NCBI RefSeq assembly: GCF_034263275.1
Contig: NZ_CP139559.1
Coordinates: 3,844,001 to 3,908,000 of the forward strand
Source of the DNA: Mucilaginibacter sp. cycad4
GTDB taxonomy: Bacteria > Bacteroidota > Bacteroidia > Sphingobacteriales > Sphingobacteriaceae
Direction of reading: 5' to 3'
DNA length: 64,000 nt
A model generated the notes under the pieces. That model was not told the origin of the DNA. It ran no database searches and saw only the letters and a list, made by a program, of their open reading frames with translations. The first letter of the stretch is position 1; each line of letters opens with the position of its first letter. The position numbers and the translations under genes were made by a program. Below are positions 35,133 to 43,878 of this stretch, one piece after another.

Positions 35133-37919
35133 TTATTTACCCGAAAAGTCGAAATACAGGTTTAGCGAAAGCGCGTCTTCTATATTCCTGTCATAATTAA
35201 AATATTGGTTCTTTTGCCCGCCGGGACCCAACTTTTCAGGCTTTTGCGATTTGGTGCCGATAGGCGTTATGCCATGCATAAACGAAATATCTCCCAACGG
35301 GAAGGCCGGGGCCGTATTGTAAACCTTTGCAGGGTTTGCCGGCGTAAACAGGCGCATAAAAACGTCCCGGCTGTTGCAAACAATGGTTACCGGCTGCCCG
35401 GTAGTTTGCAATTTCATCCAGTACAGGTTGGAGTAATAGCCCTTAAATTCGGGATAAACAACCTTGCCTTGCCCGGTTATAGTATTGTTATACGTTTTAT
35501 CCCATATCCCCAGCGACGTGCCCTTCATGCGGTTTTTCCATACCCGGTACGGGCCATCGCCCATATAGGTAACACCTTTGATGTCTTTTTCGGGGAAGGA
35601 GAAATTGACGCCCATTAAGGTGGCATCTTCGCCGATTGGCCAGTATTTAACATCAAGCTGTACCCAGCCCGATGGGTAGATCGTCCACTTCAATAAAGGC
35701 TCGGATTTTTTGGGTGGGAATACTCCTTCAACCACCAGGTTATCGCCTTCGTAATGATAGGTGAGCTTTTCAAAACCTGTTTGATCCTGCCCTTCAACCA
35801 GCACCGGGCCATTGTTAAAAGGGATATCGCCCTTAACATTTTTCACACTAACCAAGATGCCCGAGTTGCGGTTAAAAGCCAGTTCGATCCCGTTGCCGGT
35901 TTTTACCTTGTACAGCGAATCCGTTTCGGTAATTACAGCTTTGCTTCCGCCTGTTTTGGTAATGATGCGGTTGGTGATCTTATCATGATCATTAACCGGG
36001 AAACTCCAGGTAAACAGTTCATGCTTGTTTACATCAAAAGCTGATACATACAACACATCGAAATTTTGCCAGTCTTTAGGTAATTGTAATTGCAAATTTC
36101 CGTATTGGCCCGGCGCAACATCCGGCGAAGCAATAACGCCTGTTTTCGCAGCCTGACCAGCACCGTTGAGCATATCCAGCTTATAGCTGAAGGTACATTG
36201 TTTCAGATTAGTATAGGAGTACCTGTTCTCTAAACGCAAGGTACCGTTAAACGCCGGTGTTATTTCACGGGGTTCGAGATAAACCGGGCTCCAGATCTCT
36301 TTAATAGCATAGTAGCTACCTTCCTTTTCGTGATATGGGCCTACAATACCGTCAGGGCCGTGGTCGCCGTCGGTGTCAAGCTCCCCGTTTTTATCGGTAC
36401 GAACAACAGCTTCATCGGCAAAATCCCAGATAAAACCACCGGCCGAAATCGGGGTATGCCACATCTGTTTCCAGAAATCGTCCAGCCCTGCACCTGCGCC
36501 ACCATCGTACAAGCCGTGTAAAAACTCCGTCGGGAAAAATATATCATGGCCATTGATGCCCGTGTTAGTACCGTAGTCGTAATTGATATAATGCTGGGTA
36601 TTTGTTCCGCGGAAGATCCCCCAGGGATGGATCAGCGGACGTTTTTGAAGATCCAGCTCATCAAACCAATGATCGAGGTTAAAGTTGAAACCGCCCTCGT
36701 TGCCATTGTCCCATATCACAATGGATGGATGATTGATATCTTTTTCGATAAGCTCTTTTGTTAGTTTTGAACCGACTACATCGTCATAGGCATGGTGCCA
36801 GCCGGTGAGCTCATCCAACACAAAAAGGCCTAACGAGTCGCATACATCCAGGAAATGATCGTCGGGCGGGTAATGCGACATACGCACCGCGTTCATGTTC
36901 ATATCCTTCATGAGCTGAACATCCCCGATGCTTACTTTTTTATTTAGCGCCCTGCCTGTGGTTGGCCAAAACGAATGACGGTTTACCCCTTTAAATTTGA
37001 TCTTTGCGTTATTTACGTAAATACCATCATGCTCCCTTAACTCAACCGTACGAAAGCCAATGCGTTGTTTTACCGTATGAATGGGCTTGCCGTTTTCACT
37101 TAGCGTAAACACCACATTATACAGGTTGGGAAACTCCGGCGACCATAATTTTGGCGAAGCAATATGCGTACTGATATTGGCAACGGTATCACCACCGTTA
37201 ACCTTCACAGAAAACGGAGCACCGAACTTTTGTCCTGCCAAAGTATACACCTGGCCTGTTACGGTGCCGTTTTTTACAGATGTCAGTTTCAGTTGGGCTT
37301 TTAAATTACCATTGGCTTTGGCATCAACAGCATAATAGCTGATGTGCGATTTAGGCGCAGCCTCCAAAAATACCGGCCTGAAAATCCCGCCGAAGATCCA
37401 GAAATCACCTTTACGCTCGGCGGCGTTTACCGATGCATTGGCCGAATGTTTGGATACGGTTACCTCTAATAGATTTGATTTGCCGTAGTTAAGCAGAGCG
37501 CCTACATCATACTTGAAACGATAAAACGATCCCTGGTGGATTGGCCCGGCCGACTTGCCGTTCAGCTTCACCTCGGTATCGGTCATGGAGCCATCAAAAA
37601 CAATATTGATAGCCTTGCCCTGCCATGACGCGGGTATATTGAACTCGTATTTATAAAGTCCCTGTTCCTTGCCTCTTAAACTATCCTTTGCAAGCCCGTA
37701 ATTATATTTGCCAAAGCCCTGAAATTCCCAGTTTGAGGGTACCGGGATGGTTGTCCATTTGCCGGAGTTATTACCCGCGGTGCAGAAAAACTGCCAGTTT
37801 ACGGTATGATCGCTCCCTGTACCCGACAGGAATAGCTTTTGTGTTTCCTGGGCCTGGGTTACCGACCAATTGATAACAAAAAGTAAAGCAATCCATATTT
37901 TAAAGCAGGCAGATCTCAT
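35133..37919 (-). CDS. GH2 beta-galactosidase/beta-glucuronidase-type enzyme, secreted
   Basis: A 928-residue exported GH2 enzyme; signal peptide MRSACFKIWIALLFVINWSVTQAQ. It has the sugar-binding domain (about 30-190), an Ig-like domain (195-295), the TIM barrel (300-580) and C-terminal beta domains. The acid/base is E408 in WDNGNEGGFN and the likely nucleophile is E465 in FFPTEFLHGLYDGG. The loop between them differs from LacZ, and GNEGG replaces GNEAG, so the substrate need not be plain beta-galactoside. Uronic acid or arabinose-type GH2 activities are known in pectin PULs. It lies 8 nt after the SGNH esterase and 3 nt before GH78. The three GH2 proteins in this window are clearly different from each other. 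Confidence 0.9.
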   Translation of the reverse strand: MRSACFKIWIALLFVINWSVTQAQETQKLFLSGTGSDHTVNWQFFCTAGNNSGKWTTIPVPSNWEFQGFGKYNYGLAKDSLRGKEQGLYKYEFNIPASWQGKAINIVFDGSMTDTEVKLNGKSAGPIHQGSFYRFKYDVGALLNYGKSNLLEVTVSKHSANASVNAAERKGDFWIFGGIFRPVFLEAAPKSHISYYAVDAKANGNLKAQLKLTSVKNGTVTGQVYTLAGQKFGAPFSVKVNGGDTVANISTHIASPKLWSPEFPNLYNVVFTLSENGKPIHTVKQRIGFRTVELREHDGIYVNNAKIKFKGVNRHSFWPTTGRALNKKVSIGDVQLMKDMNMNAVRMSHYPPDDHFLDVCDSLGLFVLDELTGWHHAYDDVVGSKLTKELIEKDINHPSIVIWDNGNEGGFNFNLDHWFDELDLQKRPLIHPWGIFRGTNTQHYINYDYGTNTGINGHDIFFPTEFLHGLYDGGAGAGLDDFWKQMWHTPISAGGFIWDFADEAVVRTDKNGELDTDGDHGPDGIVGPYHEKEGSYYAIKEIWSPVYLEPREITPAFNGTLRLENRYSYTNLKQCTFSYKLDMLNGAGQAAKTGVIASPDVAPGQYGNLQLQLPKDWQNFDVLYVSAFDVNKHELFTWSFPVNDHDKITNRIITKTGGSKAVITETDSLYKVKTGNGIELAFNRNSGILVSVKNVKGDIPFNNGPVLVEGQDQTGFEKLTYHYEGDNLVVEGVFPPKKSEPLLKWTIYPSGWVQLDVKYWPIGEDATLMGVNFSFPEKDIKGVTYMGDGPYRVWKNRMKGTSLGIWDKTYNNTITGQGKVVYPEFKGYYSNLYWMKLQTTGQPVTIVCNSRDVFMRLFTPANPAKVYNTAPAFPLGDISFMHGITPIGTKSQKPEKLGPGGQKNQYFNYDRNIEDALSLNLYFDFSGK

Positions 37920-37927
37920 TAGTATAT

Positions 37928-39385
37928 TCAGTTAGCAGTTAAAGTAAATTTCAGTGGGTTATCTGTACGGAAGGGCGCGGCAGGCAAACCATCCTTATTA
38001 TAAAAATTGGGCTGTGCAGATTCCGACCAGGCAAAGCGCGCGGCGGCAGGTTTGGCAACCGACTGGGCTGAAACTTCAACCGTATTTCCTTTTATTGTGG
38101 CCTCGGCAGCGCCAAAATTCCCATCGGCTCCGGCAATAGTGAAATCAGTGAGCGGTTTACCATCATGGCTTACCAACCCGGCACCTACATGATCAAACTC
38201 CAGGATGATCTTATCGCCGCTTATTTTCATGCTTTTGTATACCGGACCCGAAAAAACCACCTTTTGTTTATAGGTATTGGCCAGTGCCTGCAGCTCAAGC
38301 CTCCTGCCTATTTCCCATTTAAATGGCGGGTGGATATTTTTAAGATCATCGTTCAGATCAGTAGTAATGATCATACCTGTATGCGGAATTTGCAGGGCAG
38401 CGGCCTGGGCTTCGCGCAATTCGGGTTCGGTGAATGGCGTATAGGTTACCGGGCCTTTTCCCTGGGTATAATAATATGGCGCTATCTGCACGTAATAAAA
38501 TGGCAGTGTTTTATCGCCCCAGAGTTTGCGCCAGTTGTTGATGAGCGCCTCCATTTTGTAGGTATAGCTGATGGTTTCGCCTAAAAAGCAATTGCTTTCG
38601 CCCTGGTACCATAAAAAACCTTTGAGTGCATAAGGCGCAACCGGCTCAATCATTTTGGCATAAAACTTACCGGGATCGCCATCAATTTTAATATTGTTTG
38701 CCTTGAAATATGAGATAGCATCGAAACCTTCCTGCGATACCCAGGGCTCAATCCTGCTGCCGCTTACTGCCGATGAAATAATGCCCACCGGCACTTTCAG
38801 GTCATGCTGCAAGTTTTTAGCAAAGAAGTATCCTGCTGCTGAAAAAGCTCTCAAAGCCGAATCTTCGGCCACACTCCATCCCGAATGCGTTGAATCGGGC
38901 TTAAGTAGATTTTTCTGCGTAACGAGGAAAATCCTGATCTGCGGGTTGTGTGCGCGTTCAAGTTCATCAACCGGTGAATTTGCGGTGCTGGTGTCCGGCT
39001 TTTTCACCTTGCTGTTCTTGCGCATCTCGTATTGCATGTTTGACTGGCCCGAGCAAAGCCACACCTCGCCCACCAGTATATTTTGCAGTTGGATAGTGTT
39101 GGTACCTGATATAGTCAATATTGATGGTTTGGCAGATGCCGGCATCGCGTCAAGTTTTACCATCCATTTACCTGATGCATCGGCCGTGGTTGTTTTTATT
39201 TGCTTACTGAACTTTACCGTAACCTTTTCACCCGGTGATGCAGTACCCCAAACGGGTACAAGCGTATTACGCTGCAATACCATATTGTTACCCAATACTT
39301 TGGGCAAAACAACCTGGGCCCCGGCAATCCCGGGGCTTAACAGGCAGATCGTCAACCAACAATATTTTATCAGGCGCGGTATCAT
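37928..39385 (-). CDS. Secreted sialate O-acetylesterase-type SGNH esterase (second copy)
   Basis: A 485-residue exported esterase; signal peptide MIPRLIKYCWLTICLLSPGIAGAQ. It has an N-terminal beta-sandwich (VLGNNMVLQRNTLVPVWG), then the SGNH blocks: VWLCSGQSNMQYEM (nucleophile Ser), GIISSAVSGSRIEPWV, FLWYQGESNCFLGE and DLNDDLKNIHPPFKWEIG (Asp/His). It is the same family as the plus-strand copy at 7144 but clearly divergent, so it is not a recent duplicate. It should remove O-acetyl groups from pectic sugars before the glycosidases act. Its ATG shares one base with the TAA of the upstream gene (TAATG), which points to coupled translation. Confidence 0.88.
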   Translation of the reverse strand: MIPRLIKYCWLTICLLSPGIAGAQVVLPKVLGNNMVLQRNTLVPVWGTASPGEKVTVKFSKQIKTTTADASGKWMVKLDAMPASAKPSILTISGTNTIQLQNILVGEVWLCSGQSNMQYEMRKNSKVKKPDTSTANSPVDELERAHNPQIRIFLVTQKNLLKPDSTHSGWSVAEDSALRAFSAAGYFFAKNLQHDLKVPVGIISSAVSGSRIEPWVSQEGFDAISYFKANNIKIDGDPGKFYAKMIEPVAPYALKGFLWYQGESNCFLGETISYTYKMEALINNWRKLWGDKTLPFYYVQIAPYYYTQGKGPVTYTPFTEPELREAQAAALQIPHTGMIITTDLNDDLKNIHPPFKWEIGRRLELQALANTYKQKVVFSGPVYKSMKISGDKIILEFDHVGAGLVSHDGKPLTDFTIAGADGNFGAAEATIKGNTVEVSAQSVAKPAAARFAWSESAQPNFYNKDGLPAAPFRTDNPLKFTLTAN

Positions 39386-41220
39386 TAGTAATTACTTGTT
39401 TTAAATGATTTGATATAGAAAACGGCTTGCTTAGCGGCTTCCCCGGCGTTTGGCCGGTCAAAATCCTGATCGGTAGGCGTGTCGGCATCCGGGAACCTTC
39501 TGATATCGCCGGTACGGAATACCACCCGGTTTACACTCAGCACCGGCGTAAAAAACAGGCCGGTAAGCACATCCTTGCCGTTTACATTCACAGTGTAAAA
39601 GCGGGTATCGGTATTTAGCTTTATTACCACGTGATATTGGATACCGGCCTCATATTTCATGAAATTTTTGTTGCGGTACCCGGCCTTGGTACGGAACTCC
39701 CCTGCCGAATCAAGCGTAAGCCTGATGGCAGCAGTACCTTTTTCATCCTGAAATTCGATATCCAGCATACCGGTGTTGTTTTGCCCGGCAGTGAGGGTAA
39801 AATCGGTCATTAATTTTTTTGAAACAGGTACAACCCGCTCGGCTTTGGCAAAATCAAAGGGATCGCTATCTTTTAATGTTAACACGCGTTCACCATCGGG
39901 GGTTTTGTCGATACCTGCAGGTGCCCATTGCGGGCTGTAAGTGTTCCATTTCTCCAGCTCTTTACCAACTGGGAGTTGGTTAAAAACCTCGCTGGCATGC
40001 GCATCTGCTTTTTCGGTAATTGGTACCGGGATAGATGACACCCAGATATCCTCCTTGTTCATGCTGTAGGTAACCCAAAGTTTCCCATCCGGGGGGATAC
40101 CATTGCCCTCTTCAATACCGCGAACATATTGCGGGCCATATGATTTATAGGCCCCGCCATAACGCATGGTCGAAATCTCGCCGTTAACCAGCAGCAGGTT
40201 GGTATAGTCCAATCCGTCTTTACTAACAGACAACGCCAGCGGCCACCTGAACTCTGAAGGGTTGTACACGGTAACATATTTACCGTCGGATGTACGCTGC
40301 CCCCAGATCTTGGCATTGGCATTTACAAACCGGGGGGCGCGGCTGGCATTGATTGGCCATGTTTTGCCGTTATCGGTACTGATAGCAGTAAGCGCATATT
40401 TCCATAAACCAACAACCCGGCCATCGGACAGGTGATAAAAGTTAAAAGCCTTATAATCTTTATGCAGCGGGATCAGCGGGTCTTTTTTATCCGTTTCCTC
40501 CACCCATTGCATCATCATCAGCGGGTTGGCCATCAACTCATCGCAGGCCTGCACAAAACCTTTGTCTTTGCTCTTTTTATAAAAAGGATATGAGGTATTC
40601 TTTTCGTTCCATTTTGGGTTGTAGTGGATAAAATAAATCGGCCCGAATTTGCCATTTGGTAATACCTCCCGCACTACCCGGCCAATGCCCAATCCATCAT
40701 TCGGGTCGTCATGCCCATCTAAACAAATGCCATAAAAACCCAGTACCAACAGGCGTTTTGATTTGGAGGTATAAAAGCCCATCCGCTGGTGCATCACCGA
40801 ATACAGGTCTTTCGCCACACCGGGATGCCCTTCTTTAGTAGTGCCATCTGGTATTTTATACTGAGGGAAAACTACGGAAGGCTTTGACCATACTTCGCCA
40901 TCTTTTGAAGTCATGAGCAGGGTTTGGCCCGGCGGTACACTTTCACCTACCTTATCGCTCAGGTATTCAACATAAAAAGTGTTGTTCCAGTAAGCCAGCA
41001 TGGGCGCATGATTGTAAGTAAAGCCGAAGCCCTCGGCCAGTTCCGGGTGCTCGCGGTTAGCCCTGAAGATCTGTTTGCTGTGCACACCTATCACCGGGGT
41101 TAATTGCCCGTGATGGTAATCGACATTAGCTATGGTATTGCCGCTGTAATGCACGGTATCCTGTGCCCTGGCAATGCATCCCATCGACATAAAAAACAAT
41201 ATGATGATGAACTTATTCAT
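39385..41220 (-). CDS. Secreted propeller protein (sialidase-like) with C-terminal lectin-like domain
   Basis: A 611-residue exported protein. The start at 41220 is chosen because MNKFIIILFFMSMGCIARAQ is a signal peptide; an upstream ATG would add 15 polar residues and overlap the previous gene further. Propeller-type repeats include LLMTSKDGEVWSKPSVV, ISTDNGKTWPINAS, SVSKDGLDYTNLLLV and WVTYSMNKEDIWVSSIP. The last 170 residues (FTLTAGQNNTGMLDIEFQD, AGIQYHVVIKLNTDTRFYTVNVNGK) look like a concanavalin-type beta-sandwich. No family number can be given with confidence. It overlaps the GH43-like gene by 8 nt and the esterase by 1 nt. Expected role: release of a side-chain sugar from pectin. Confidence 0.72.
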   Translation of the reverse strand: MNKFIIILFFMSMGCIARAQDTVHYSGNTIANVDYHHGQLTPVIGVHSKQIFRANREHPELAEGFGFTYNHAPMLAYWNNTFYVEYLSDKVGESVPPGQTLLMTSKDGEVWSKPSVVFPQYKIPDGTTKEGHPGVAKDLYSVMHQRMGFYTSKSKRLLVLGFYGICLDGHDDPNDGLGIGRVVREVLPNGKFGPIYFIHYNPKWNEKNTSYPFYKKSKDKGFVQACDELMANPLMMMQWVEETDKKDPLIPLHKDYKAFNFYHLSDGRVVGLWKYALTAISTDNGKTWPINASRAPRFVNANAKIWGQRTSDGKYVTVYNPSEFRWPLALSVSKDGLDYTNLLLVNGEISTMRYGGAYKSYGPQYVRGIEEGNGIPPDGKLWVTYSMNKEDIWVSSIPVPITEKADAHASEVFNQLPVGKELEKWNTYSPQWAPAGIDKTPDGERVLTLKDSDPFDFAKAERVVPVSKKLMTDFTLTAGQNNTGMLDIEFQDEKGTAAIRLTLDSAGEFRTKAGYRNKNFMKYEAGIQYHVVIKLNTDTRFYTVNVNGKDVLTGLFFTPVLSVNRVVFRTGDIRRFPDADTPTDQDFDRPNAGEAAKQAVFYIKSFKTSNY

Positions 41221-42163
41221 GTTTAGTTGCTTTGGTTTGCCCGGCTGCCTGTAAAAGCTGTCCAAGCTGTTTTTTGGTAACTTTAAATATGGTACCGTGT
41301 TTGTGCCCTACCGGTACGTTTACGCTATCGGCCAGATCTGTAAAGGTTTTAAAGTCGGTTGTGCGCATAGCGCCATATCTTTTTAACCGGTACGAATCAT
41401 AATAGATCAACCAGTTATCACCTGCTTTGGTCATGCCCGGGCCTTCACTGAAAGGCTCGGTAAATCGCGGGGTATAGTTGCTATATGGCCCCAGCGGATT
41501 ATTGCTGAACGCTACCAGGATATTGCGGTTAGGCCGGGTATTATCCTTCATCACCAGCACATAATCATTTTTGGCCCGCTTCACGATCTCAGCATCAATT
41601 ACGCTGAAACTCGGATCAAGGAAAAGCTTTGAGGGACTGAATGTTTTAAAATCTTTAGTCCGGGTGTAATACAGACGGTGGTTATTGTTTTCATCCTCCT
41701 GTCCTTTCGGAAACCTGAATGGCACGGTAGAAGCCCAAACAATGATAAAATCTTTGGCTTCGTCGTCATAAAATAATTCGGGAGCCCAGGCATTTACAGC
41801 GGTAGGCTCGTTGCCCATCACCTCAATATGCTCTTCGGCCGACCAATGGATCAGGTCTTTTGAGCTGGCATAACCGATACCTTTATCATTTTTCCAGCCG
41901 GTTGTCCATACCAAATGATATGTACCATCAGGTCCCTGAGCGATGGATGGGTCGCGCATGATCTTTGCATCGCCGACTTCGGGTTTAATGAAGATGTGGT
42001 CAATAGCATTCCAGTGATAAGCATCGTAGCCGTACAAAAAGCGCAAACCTTCATTGGCAGGCTCATGAAACGATGTAAAAAGGTACACGCTTTTACTTGC
42101 CTTACATGAAAACATCAATGCAATAGCCAACAATAAGCAGATATGTTTAATAGTCCTTTTCAC
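41213..42163 (-). CDS. GH43-like five-bladed propeller lipoprotein
   Basis: A 316-residue surface or periplasmic lipoprotein. A GTG start at 42163 is preferred. It gives VKRTIKHICLLLAIALMFSC with a lipobox (C20) and sits 1 nt after the upstream stop. An in-frame ATG at 42202 would add 13 residues inside the previous gene and weaken the signal. Propeller features of GH43 are present: IMRDPSIAQGPDGTYHLVW with the base Asp (D71), NAWAPELFYD, VIDAEIVKRAKNDYVLVM, and EGPGMTKAGDNWLIYYD with a candidate acid Glu. GH43 enzymes usually cleave L-arabinofuranose, xylose or galactose bonds. The exact subfamily is not clear. Confidence 0.8.
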   Translation of the reverse strand: MKRTIKHICLLLAIALMFSCKASKSVYLFTSFHEPANEGLRFLYGYDAYHWNAIDHIFIKPEVGDAKIMRDPSIAQGPDGTYHLVWTTGWKNDKGIGYASSKDLIHWSAEEHIEVMGNEPTAVNAWAPELFYDDEAKDFIIVWASTVPFRFPKGQEDENNNHRLYYTRTKDFKTFSPSKLFLDPSFSVIDAEIVKRAKNDYVLVMKDNTRPNRNILVAFSNNPLGPYSNYTPRFTEPFSEGPGMTKAGDNWLIYYDSYRLKRYGAMRTTDFKTFTDLADSVNVPVGHKHGTIFKVTKKQLGQLLQAAGQTKATKHE

Positions 42164-42164
42164 T

Positions 42165-43550
42165 TTATATAGCGTCAAGAATGAGTACCCAGTCGTTACC
42201 ATTAGATACTTTGCCGGGTGGTTTAAATTTGATTGTTTTAGCTTTCGCGAACGTTCCGATAGCAGTAGTTTGCCCGTTGCGCGGGTTATACCACGATGCT
42301 TTCAGTTTTGTACCTTCCAGTTTATCAGCATTGATATTGATCTCCCTGCCGGTATAGGTATATACAAAAACATAGTTTTTACCCCGGGTGGCTATCAATC
42401 TGTTATATCTTGTACCATTGTTACCGGCAATTAATGATTGGTCGGGTACACGCTCCAAATACGGGCGCGACAGCATGAGTTTTTTCAGGTAGATCATCTG
42501 TTTAGCTCCCGGATCATTAATTGAATTATACCAGTATCCTTTAGAACCATAAGCGCTGCCTTTATCGGTTGACTTGTGCATTTGCATTACATCGTTATCC
42601 CCGTATGTATATCCGCAAGCCCCTGCAAAAACCGACCAGTAACCATAGCGCCTTACATCGGCAGCCGTCCAGCGGGGTAATTTGATGTTATGTAATCCGT
42701 AAGGGATTTTTTCGTAAGATGGCTCGGCGTCAAGGGTTGGTTTTGCGGGTGACAGATTGTAATCCGTTTGTACATAGCGCCAATTGTCTTCGCCATACTT
42801 CAGATCCTTTTTTGAGGTATCCTGCGCATAGGTGCGATGGCCCGACTGAAAACAATTAAAATCTAACCAGCTTTCATTATGGAACCATTTTGATGATTGT
42901 GTACGCCCGCGGGGATGATAGGTAATGAGGTGTGTTCCATCCACATCATGCAGCGTATTACCAATAGCATTCCAGGTTTTCAATGAATCGGAACCGGCGA
43001 TGTCACCGCCATTCATCCAGATCACATTTGGACGGTCATGATATCTTTTGGCTAAAAATTCAGCGTATGCTTTCGCTTTTTCTGCACCAATGTGGCTCTC
43101 TTTCACAACCGATCCCCACACGGGTACCAGTGCTACATATAATCCCTTTTCTGCAGCTTTGGTGATGATCCAGTCAATGTGATCCCAATAATCGTACTCG
43201 TTTCCTTTACCGAAAGTGTTGCCTGGAGTTGTTTTAGGTTGAGCAATATTTTTGTTGCTCAGGGCCGAGTCACCATAGGCATTGGTTTCTTTAATGCTGT
43301 GCACCACCATCACCTGGATCACATTAAAGCCTTGTTTACTGCGGATATCAAGGTATTGTTCGGCTTCTTCTCTTTTCAATTTGGAGAATAACAACCAGCC
43401 GGTATCGCCCAGCCAAAAAAATGGCTTATCGCCGGCCATGAAATAGCGGTGGTTGGTGGATATGCTTAAGCGCGGCATTTCTTCGTTGTTTTTGAATGCA
43501 AAAAACAAACAGGCAATGGCAATTAGTATGGTAGATTTTTTAAGCATCAT
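42165..43550 (-). CDS. GH140-like apiosidase (DUF4038), secreted
   Basis: A 461-residue TIM-barrel protein with an N-terminal export signal (MMLKKSTILIAIACLFFAF). The opening RYFMAGDKPFFWLGDTGWLLFSKL is the DUF4038 signature. The candidate catalytic pair is D183 in WMNGGDIAG and E276 in PTLDAEPSYE, in the places expected for GH140. The C-terminal 85 residues (YVFVYTYTGREININ) match the small beta domain that follows in this family. The characterised GH140 enzyme removes D-apiose from RG-II. Apiosidase activity here is inferred from family; related DUF4038 proteins may act on other furanosides. A 328-nt palindrome-rich gap separates it from the upstream DUF6298 gene, so it may have its own promoter. 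Confidence 0.82.
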   Translation of the reverse strand: MMLKKSTILIAIACLFFAFKNNEEMPRLSISTNHRYFMAGDKPFFWLGDTGWLLFSKLKREEAEQYLDIRSKQGFNVIQVMVVHSIKETNAYGDSALSNKNIAQPKTTPGNTFGKGNEYDYWDHIDWIITKAAEKGLYVALVPVWGSVVKESHIGAEKAKAYAEFLAKRYHDRPNVIWMNGGDIAGSDSLKTWNAIGNTLHDVDGTHLITYHPRGRTQSSKWFHNESWLDFNCFQSGHRTYAQDTSKKDLKYGEDNWRYVQTDYNLSPAKPTLDAEPSYEKIPYGLHNIKLPRWTAADVRRYGYWSVFAGACGYTYGDNDVMQMHKSTDKGSAYGSKGYWYNSINDPGAKQMIYLKKLMLSRPYLERVPDQSLIAGNNGTRYNRLIATRGKNYVFVYTYTGREININADKLEGTKLKASWYNPRNGQTTAIGTFAKAKTIKFKPPGKVSNGNDWVLILDAI

Positions 43551-43878
43551 ATAGTAAAAATCAAAAACCGGCTGTCATTTCGACGAACAATTGGGAATGT
43601 GCGGTTGCGTGAGGAGAAATCTTTTGCAACCCGCTTTACAACATCCATTACAAATTTGAATGGCGTATAAGGTTTCTCTTTCGCCCCTGCGCTCAGCCCC
43701 CCCCCTTTGCTCTATCGAAATGACATTTTCCCTAAATTAAAATATTGCCAGTTCAAGCGTCCTTCGCTTGAACTATACCCGAAGTAAGCGTCCACGCTTA
43801 CATTCCATTCGTTTTATGGGAGCGTAGACGCTCCTATTAAGTCAACACTCAAGCGTGGACGCTTGACCGTGCGCGATA
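43551..43878. other. 328-nt gap with several hairpins inside the PUL
   Basis: It lies between the beta-helix/DUF6298 gene and the GH140-like gene, both on the minus strand. It contains an 11-bp separated inverted repeat (TGTCATTTCGA 43573-43583 and TCGAAATGACA 43715-43725), a run of nine C at 43697-43705 and the four-hairpin cluster at 43751-43866. No coding frame is credible and no clear promoter box was found. The repeats may split the transcript into two parts. Confidence 0.7.
43751..43866. repeat. Cluster of four short hairpins sharing an AGCGT..ACGCT core
   Basis: Four palindromes follow each other within 116 nt: 43751-43773 (GTTCAAGCG stem, 9 bp), 43784-43801 (GTAAGCGT stem, 8 bp), 43819-43834 (GGAGCGT stem, 7 bp) and 43849-43866 (TCAAGCGT stem, 8 bp). 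All arms are perfect. Three have 2-nt centres and the first has a 5-nt loop. The shared core and changing flanks suggest repeated insertion or duplication of one small element. Confidence 0.85.

Noticed and set aside
42164..42202. ATG start at 42202 for the GH43-like protein
   Set aside because: It overlaps the GH140-like gene by 38 nt and spoils the lipoprotein signal; GTG at 42163 gives a clean lipobox and a 1-nt gap.
43697..43705. Nine-C run as a frameshift in a gene
   Set aside because: It lies in intergenic DNA; both flanking genes are complete. It may still be a sequencing or assembly length error.
43751..43866. CRISPR array
   Set aside because: The four units are palindromes of differing sequence with unequal 10-17 nt spacing; no identical repeats, no spacers of uniform length, no cas genes.
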